From contig JAMXIF010001194.1 in the NCBI GenBank assembly GCA_028583685.1, forward strand, positions 27,731,662-27,795,661: a DNA stretch of 64,000 nucleotides, read 5' to 3'. This document shows positions 57,852 to 64,000 of this stretch, in pieces. Every line of letters starts with the position of its first letter. Positions within the stretch are counted from its first letter, which is position 1. The DNA comes from Petaurus breviceps papuanus. Lineage: Eukaryota > Chordata > Mammalia > Diprotodontia > Petauridae. The position numbers and the translations under genes are program-made. Below the pieces are notes generated by a model. The model made no database searches, was not told the origin of the DNA, and worked only from the letters and a program-made list of their open reading frames with translations.

Positions 57852-58130
57852 TATGTTAGGTGGCATTGTGGATAGAGTAGCGGGTCTAGAGTCAGGAAGA
57901 CCCAAGTTCAAATTCAGCCTCAGACATTTACTAGCAATAAGACCCTGGCTAAGGGACTTAACCTCTCTTTTCTTCAGTTTCCTTAGCTGTAAAATGAGAA
58001 TAATAACAGCACCTATCTCCTGGGGTTGTTTCGAAGATCCAGTGAGATAAGTTGTAAAGCACTTAGTGTAGTCCCTGGCACACAACAGGTATTATATAAA
58101 ATGTCAGCTATCATCATTATTATTACTACT
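57852..58130 (+). repeat. MIR/THER1-type SINE, sense, near full length
   Basis: 'taggtggcattgtggataga gtagcgggtctagagtcagg aagacccaagttcaaattc', core 'aataataacagcacctatctcctggggttg', end 'atgtcagctatcatcattat tattac'. Confidence 0.9.
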
Positions 58131-58509
58131 ATAAAACCATGAATCATAAAGAATAGGTTTAACTTATAATACATTATACTTAAAAGAAAGTACACTTGTG
58201 TGAGAAAGATTTTCAAGAAAAGTTTTCCTAGTTAACTCTTTAGTGAGCAGAAAATTCGATTAATTATAATTTCCTATTCTGTAAGCATCTGACTAATGAA
58301 GTTTTAGTATCTCATATAAAGATTTAAAAAAAATTATTCTTGAGCACTGAGTGACTATTTTTATGTTTGTGTATTCAAGGTGAATTTAAATATGTCACTA
58401 TGGTCCTATATATGTAAGTCAATCTGTAATCATGTGAAATTTGTGTGCCTCTTGATATGGTTTATATTTAGAAATATTCCTTATTATCTGCATAGTAATA
58501 ATTTTATTT

Positions 58510-58930
58510 GGGATCATAGGATTTGAGTTCACATCCTAGCTTTTCTACTTATTTTCTGTGAGACTTTGGGGGCAGCACATTTAACCTCTATGGGCTTCAT
58601 CTATAAAATGAGGTGACTGGAGGAGAGACTTAAGTTTCCTTCCAACTCTAAGTTCTATAATTCTAGATTTTGTGGTCCCTTTCAGCTAGTACACTTGATA
58701 AAATACTAGATTTAGAGTCAGGAGACATGGATTTGAACTCTGCCTAGACACTTACTAGGTATAAGACCATGAGCAAGTCACTTAACTTCTCCTAAAATCA
58801 GGGCCTTCATCTGTAAAATGAAGATAATACTTGCACTACCAATCTGACAAGTGTTGTGAGGAAAGCACTTTGTAACACTTAAGGAGCTGCATAAATGTGA
58901 GCTGTTATCATTATTATTATTATTATTGTA
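58510..58930 (+). repeat. Two MIR-type SINEs, sense
   Basis: One at about 58510-58680 ('gagttcacatcctagctttt', 'ttcatctataaaatgaggtg'). A second at 58690-58930 runs from its tRNA-like head ('gataaaatactagatttaga gtcagg') to an ATT-repeat end. Confidence 0.78.
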
Positions 58931-59199
58931 TTCCTTGTGCTAGCATTCTATGATCTAGCATTCTCTCTCATTTATAGCTCTGTGCTACTTATAACCAAAC
59001 AAAAAACATTCCCCAAAGTCAACTGGATCATTATGATTTAAAGCCCTACTCCAAATGAACCCATTCTGTGGACTGGCCCATGACTTTAAATCATGTCTAC
59101 ACATGGCCAGTACATTACCCAGTGTCTAAAATGGGAAGAGGTCCATGAGGGTAGAATAATAATATTAACAGTCACTCACATTTATTCAGTCTAGCATAG

Positions 59200-59945
59200 T
59201 GCTGGTCTTGCAGTCATGACATTTAGTCTTAGATCCCACTTCTGACACTTAATAGCTGTGTAACCATGGTTAAGTCACTTTGCCTCTCTAAGATCCAAGT
59301 ATCCTCATCCATAAAATGGAGATTCAATTCAACTCACTCAATTAAGTTCATTGACATTTATCAGGTAGTTTCTCTACACCAGACACTCTGTTGGGCATTC
59401 AGGATACAAAGATGAAAATGAAATTAGTCCCTGCCCTCAAGGAGCTTACATAAAAATATAGACCAAGCAAATACAAAATAATTTCAGTTACAGGAACTGG
59501 GGAAAATAGAGAAGGTCTCCTGCAAGATGTGGCCCTTGGACTGAAGTTTCAGAAGATCTAGGGGTCCCAAGAGGCAGAGGGGAAAAGGGGTATTCTGCAT
59601 CACAGCTTTGGGAAATAGGCCGTACAAAGGCCCTGAGATAGGAGATGGAAAGTTCTGTAGGGAAAAAAGTCAGTAGGCCAGTCTGGTCAGAGTATGGAGG
59701 ACACAAGGTGGGATGATGTATGAGTGGCCGGGAATGAGAATTTGGAGCCAGATTGTAAAAGGCTTTAAATGCCACACAGAGGAGTTTATATGTTACTCTA
59801 GAAGCAACAGGGAGTGACCAAAGCTTCCTGAGCAGGGAAGTAGCACATTCTAATGCCTGTTACCAGCTACTTCTCAGGGTTGTTGTGATACAATGATACA
59901 TGTCAAGCAGTTTTGCAAACTTAAAGAGCTAATGAATGTCAGCTT
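59200..59945. mobile_element. MIR (sense) split by an antisense L2
   Basis: MIR starts near 59200 ('ggtcttgcagtcatgacatt', 'gtgtaaccatggttaagtca') and breaks after 'cataaaatggagat'. A reversed L2 fills 59322-59862 ('gacatttatcaggtagtttc', 'gccctcaaggagcttacata', 'aaaaggctttaaatgccaca'). MIR resumes at about 59868 with 'ctacttctcagggttgttgt'. Confidence 0.75.
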
Positions 59946-60125
59946 TAAGGTTTGCAAAATGCTTTCCCCATAATAACTATGTAAAGTAGGTAACAGAAAT
60001 ATGATCTTCTCATTTTAAAGAAGAGAAATTTGATGCTCCGAGAGCAGAAATGACTTATCCATGATCATACATCTAGGAAGTGTTGAAGTAGGATTTGAAC
60101 TTTTGTCTTCTGATTCCAAATCCAA
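59946..60125 (-). repeat. MIR SINE, antisense
   Basis: 'tctcattttaaagaagagaa atttgatgctccgagagcag aaatgacttatcc', 'ggatttgaacttttgtcttc tgattccaaatc'. Confidence 0.7.
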
Positions 60126-60218
60126 GACACGACAGAACACAACATCCCCTGGCATAAGAGAGAACATCTATTTGTCGGACCCACTGCTTATCAGTGAGGA
60201 ATGAACCCCCTTCCTCAC

Positions 60219-60328
60219 CTGTTTGTCTACCTGCAGCAGATCCAGGATTCCTTGTACCTGCTTTTCCATCTCTCTGAGGGCTGGGTATGTAGTTGATAAG
60301 CTGCACAGATCTCCAGACATTCCATAGC
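60219..60328 (-). CDS. EXD3: EXD3 exon with exonuclease motif II
   Basis: Starts GYGMSGDLCSLSTTYPALRE once joined to the preceding G. The Asp of SGD is the third catalytic acidic residue of the DEDD family (motif II). The rest, MEKQVQGILDLLQVDKQ, is a helix and linker. The acceptor on the minus strand is a good pyrimidine run, TTTTTTTAG, and the donor is AAACAG|GTGAGG. At 110 bp it restores phase 0. The peptide resembles human GYGMVGDLQKLGTSCPAL as I recall it. Confidence 0.93.
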
Positions 60329-61175
60329 CTAAAAAAAGTTTATAAACAGGAAACACTGGTATGTGTTTCATGAGATCTATTGTCTTTTTTCCCACTAAGC
60401 CTTATGTTCAGGTAAAGATAGAAAGATCATACCTGTGCCCAAATGTGAGAACACTGACCCCTCTTTCCAAATGTTTATCAGCTCTTTAGTCCCCAAGAAG
60501 AGAGGGGGAATTGTGGTAAATAGTACCTTTATATATAGAGAGAAGTTAGGATGGTCTAGGATGGGTCCAGGACCTAGTAAAGGCCATGTAATGGTCAAAA
60601 GTAATGGAAGTTTCCCTGTGCCACAGAAAAGAAGCTAAAAAGTGGCCTCAAGTCAAGGCTCAGATCTGACCTAGTACCTCCTGGCTGGTCAACTTGGGCA
60701 GAAAATTTCATTACAATGATGCTCTCATGGAATCAGAAACAGAGGAGAAAACACTTCTCCCCACTATTCCCTCCCCAAACCCCCTTGTTATAAAGTAGAC
60801 TGTGGAGGTTTAGATGATGGTTTAGAGAATTTTCTAATCATTTCAGCAGATGTGAATCAGCCAAGGAGCCACTTCCACAGTTAACAGCTTTGCAAAAACA
60901 GATTTCCTTCAGTAAATGAAAATCAGTCTTGAGTACATCTAACATCTATGCTTATCTATTGATTCTTTCTTTATAGCCAAGAAAAGGAATTCTTATGGTA
61001 TCTATCCAACCAATAAGGTACAAGCCTAGGAATCAGGAGTGGATGGGTAGAGAAGATGAGAAAAGTGAAGAGTATACTTGGACAGTAGGTTAGACAGGGA
61101 GTTTTCAGGAAATAAAGGGAGAAAACACAAACATTACAAAGCTAGACAGAGTGTAAGCCCTAGGGCTATTATTAC
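60329..61175. other. EXD3 intron between motif II and motif I exons, nothing assigned
   Basis: No repeat or exon recognised. Confidence 0.35.
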
Positions 61176-61386
61176 CTAATTTTATAATAGATGGATCTGC
61201 AAAGAGCTTCCAGATGAAATGACAAAGCTCCTTCTCCTTCTCTTCCTGGTCCAGTTTTGAGAACTGCAACAGGTCCAACAGGTACACGTGTTCCTTAGTG
61301 GCAATTTGCAGCACTGACACCCGAGGCCTTCCCACCAATCCAAAGGGGGGTCTCCACTCCATGTCAATGCCGACTACCTGGCCAGG
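61176..61386 (-). CDS. EXD3: EXD3 exon with exonuclease motif I
   Basis: Begins PGQVVGIDMEWRP. The Asp and Glu of DME are the DxE of motif I of DEDD 3'-5' exonucleases, which bind the catalytic metals. It continues through the beta-strand region GRPRVSVLQIATKEHVYLLD and a Lys/Glu-rich helix to DPSIIKLG. The acceptor on the minus strand reads GTGTGCAG and the donor AAATTAG|GTAATA. The exon is 211 bp, entering in phase 0 and leaving in phase 1. The closing Gly is finished by the next exon to make KLGYGMSGD. An ATG lies a few codons upstream in the same frame, but the splice acceptor and the neighbouring exon make this an internal exon rather than a start. Confidence 0.95.
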
Positions 61387-63645
61387 CTGCACACCCAGAG
61401 ACAAGACAGAGTCTGAAGAGAACGGTCAGAAACAGGGGGAAATTCCTACCCAGGGTCCCATGGGGCCAGCTAGGCACTTATCAATGGACTTCTTACCAAT
61501 GATATCTATAGCCCTTCTCCTCCAAAGAGCCCAAGGCACTGTATGACAGGAGAATGCAAAATCTGAAAGGTTCTACCATGTTGGAAAGGCTTTGAATGTG
61601 GTCCTAGTGACAGACTGTGTTTCCGCGCGTCAGCCTAGTTAGGGGGAGAGAGGCTTTTCAGCTGTGTCCATTAGGTAATCTATGAAATAAAGAAGTACAA
61701 AATGGTCCTGATTTCTGTGCAGGGACAGCAGCTGAGTGAGGGAGAAGGGAAGATAAAGAATGAAAATTCAGACTACCTGGAACACTGACAACAGGACACA
61801 TATAATAGAATATAAAAGAAGTGATGTCAACGGTGTGGGTTCTCTCTGCACTGAAGCAAGTTATAACCCTTCCACACCTTAATAAGGGGGGGGGGGGAGG
61901 CTGTGAGTGGCCAAGGTGAAAACATTTACCACCCAGTTATTAACTTGGTGAACGGCTGTGAATTTCACTAGGCAGGTACTCAGCCATATACAGGCAGTTT
62001 ACTGCCAGGGTTCTCCACGAAGCCCTTCCAGCTCAATAGGATCTGCCAGAGATTACACTTTGCTTCAAGAGCTCAGAGTCACTCCCATGTCATGATGAGG
62101 CATCAGGGTTAGGCCTTTAATGAATTCCATCATTAAACAAAAACTTTAAACGGATGGTAGGTAGAGAACAGGTAGGGATAAAAGGGGGCCTGCAGCAGAT
62201 GCAATGGAGTGGGGAGGGGCGTTTTAGGAAAAGCCAACAAGGGCAATGTTAGAATTCAAGGAAGAAAAGCCACAGCCACTTCTCTGAACAAGGGAGAAAT
62301 GCTACTCTCTACCTCACTGGGGCCAGGGCCAGGGCCAGGCCCCACAAGCTGAATTTGGTAGAGTAAAGAGAAATAACACCCACTAGATAGCTGTGCACAG
62401 CTATAAGAGCAGTCACCACGTACAGGGCAGGGTGAGAAGGGGTCTGAAGAGGTTTACACCAGATTATAGCATGATTCCCACCATACTGGGAGCTATGATA
62501 TACAGTCTCCTCTTAGGGTTTAGCAACAGCTCCTTTGAAAATTGCATTACTGCTCTACCAGTATTTACTTTTAAATTAAAGGGAATTAAAGTTAATTGTA
62601 CTTTGAGAATAACCTTGAGATAATTGGTGAGATACACCCATGAGATAACTGGTGACACCCAGGGGAAACTAATCACAGAAAAATCTCTCTAAAGGAATAG
62701 GAACTTGATTTACTGAGGGGAAAAAACCCCCTCCCAACTCAAGAGTAATTCAGGACTTTGTTAATACATAACAGAGAAGAGGAAACCCAGCTAAAATGTA
62801 AATGGATTGTGAGGGGCAAATTTGTATTCAAAAACCTAAAAACTGTCTCCAAAGGTTTGTTTTTTGCTCCCAGCTATTTTCTGTTTGCATCTTGGCAGAT
62901 CTTCCCCCTCCCCACCCCCCAAGTCAGAGGTTCTTAACCAGCAGTCTGTGAACTCTTTTATTCTTTAGTATTTTGATAACTGCATTTCAATATAATTGGT
63001 TTCCTTTGTAACCCTATCTATTTTGATTTATGCATTTACAAACAGTATTGTGGGAAGGGGCTTTTGGTCCTAACCACACTACCAAAGGGATGAAGAGAAC
63101 AGCACAAAAACAGGTTAAGCAACCCAGTCGGGGAGCAGTGTTTCTGTTTCATGGCAGCCAGATTCCATAAAGAATTTTGGGAAAGTTAACTTAAGGCATT
63201 TGCAATTGGAAATGTCCATTGTAGTAAAGCTAGCAAAAAGCAAACTGCATCTGTAGGTGAGAATTGATTTCTGTATTCAGAGATTTTCTTTATAGCTTGA
63301 AAAAATGTCGTATTAAAATATATCTGAAGAATGCCACTCCTCTTCCAGGAATCCTCCACAGTAGGTAAGTGGCTCACAGACAATACAGTAAGAGCTTCAT
63401 TCATATCAGCCAACCTGGGTCTGTCTCACCCAGGAAATAGCTCACTGTTTTGTCTGCCTTAGTAAGTCTTTCTAAAGCTCTACCAGGCTATTCAAGTTTC
63501 CATTTCCATTCCTTTCTGAAACTCAGCATTCAAGCAGGAGAGAAATGATGGTAAAAATGAAAGATTTAAGCATGCTCCTCTATCTTGGCTCCCATGCCAC
63601 TAAAGTGCCAGTTCTGGCTCTGTTTCAGCCTGAAGAATGGCTTAC
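61387..63645. other. EXD3 intron, largely repeat-free
   Basis: 2.3 kb with no SINE, L2 or L1 that I can name. A G12 run lies at 61886-61897. Nothing resembling a further exon was seen. Confidence 0.4.
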
Positions 63646-63790
63646 CTGAAGTACCACATCCCTGCACTTGTCCACTTCCTCCCAGGTCTGCAGGAAGTGA
63701 ATATTTTCCCTGGCTATGGGTAATTGATAATAATAATCATTCTTTTTCTCCATTTTAGAATCATAGGTTCTTTCCTTAGTCACTTCCACC
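63646..63790 (-). CDS. EXD3: EXD3 exon before the exonuclease domain
   Basis: The first EXD3 exon in the window. On the minus strand the acceptor is TTATGTTACAG and the donor is CTTCAG|GTAAGC. Its first base completes a codon from an upstream exon, followed by 48 codons ending in VVLQ. The peptide contains YYYQLPIARENIHFLQTWEE, which resembles the segment just before the exonuclease fold in human EXD3 (a YY.LP...IHFL pattern, from memory). Lys/Glu-rich residues at the start form a linker. It ends in phase 0 and feeds directly into PGQVVGIDMEW of the next exon. Confidence 0.88.
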
Positions 63791-63865
63791 CTGTAACATA
63801 AAGAAAATAAAATAGTGAACTGAGCAACAGTTATCCTTTGGTGGGCATGATTACCTATGGCAACG

Positions 63866-64000
63866 GTAGAGGTTTAAGGTTTAGGGGTATGCAAGACCCC
63901 AAAACACCAACATGCTGGGTCCTGCTGAATGAATTCAACTGAATCTTCTCTCAGCCAAAGTAAAGCAGTTCATTAAAGGTTCACCATAATGGGTAGACTC
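63866..64000. mobile_element. LTR, second copy, cut by the window end
   Basis: 'ggtttaggggtatgcaagac cccaaaacaccaacatgctg ggtcctgctgaatgaattca' matches the first 135 bases of the solo LTR at 20512-21082 in the same orientation. Fossil; the remainder is outside the window. Confidence 0.75.

Larger units (their letters stand above)
38526..63790 (-). other. EXD3: EXD3 gene, internal part (eight coding exons with introns)
   Basis: Minus-strand gene for the exonuclease 3'-5' domain-containing protein 3, the vertebrate relative of worm MUT-7 and fly Nibbler. Those relatives trim 3' ends of small RNAs and act in small-RNA pathways; the vertebrate role is less clear. Eight exons of 145, 211, 110, 211, 167, 174, 54 and 132 bp join in one frame (entry phases 2,0,1,0,1,0,0,0 by my reading), giving about 401 residues. 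Order of domains: a short N-terminal linker, a DEDDy exonuclease (motifs GIDMEW, GYGMSGD and YAASDAY), a Lys/Ser-rich linker, then Mut7-C. Exon order and several stretches agree with human EXD3 as I remember it. Start codon and promoter lie above base 64000. The final zinc-ribbon part is not in view. No CpG-rich promoter is seen in the window. Confidence 0.93.

Noticed and set aside
60168-60395. Minus-strand frame with an ATG upstream of the motif II exon
   Set aside because: The extra N-terminal codons are intron read-through; the splice acceptor at 60329-60330 and phase with neighbours define the exon.

Overview
This window is nuclear DNA of a mammal, most likely a marsupial. It is AT-rich and gene-poor, with split genes, and is packed with L2, MIR and L1 remnants. 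It also carries tRNA-derived SINEs with the head 'gcagctaggtggc.cagtgaatagagc' and the tail 'caagtcacttaaccccaattgcc', which I know from metatherian genomes. I cannot tell the marsupial order from sequence alone.

The only host gene I can support is EXD3 (the mut-7/Nibbler-type 3'-5' exonuclease), on the minus strand. Eight coding exons are visible, at 63646-63790, 61176-61386, 60219-60328, 55819-56029, 53626-53792, 50607-50780, 39458-39511 and 38526-38657. Their reading phases agree across every junction and give about 401 continuous residues. The first five carry the DEDDy exonuclease domain with all catalytic motifs, then a basic linker. The last three carry the Mut7-C (PIN-like) domain. 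The 5' end of the gene lies beyond base 64000. The C-terminal zinc-ribbon exon(s) were not found, so positions 1-38525 are probably one long intron or its flank.

Region by region: 1-38.5 kb has no recognised exon and holds L2, MIR, SINE, MITE, L1 and LTR-type copies. It includes an 870-bp unit bounded by inverted repeats (4.2-5.1 kb), a nested insertion stack (20.1-24.0 kb) and a tandem-repeat LTR-like element (25.4-26.5 kb). 38.5-50.8 kb holds the Mut7-C exons, split by an 11-kb intron. 50.8-51.8 kb is an L1 fragment that runs up to a splice acceptor. 53.6-63.8 kb holds the exonuclease exons among MIR-rich introns.

I found no new multi-gene system. The observations I would look at first are two perfect 20-base p53-type response elements in the inverted-repeat unit, a 3' splice site of EXD3 that looks L1-derived, and the nested insertions that let repeat families be ordered by age. 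Repeat family names come from memory of consensus sequences and boundaries are usually good to about 10-30 bases. Where target-site duplications are quoted they were read directly.
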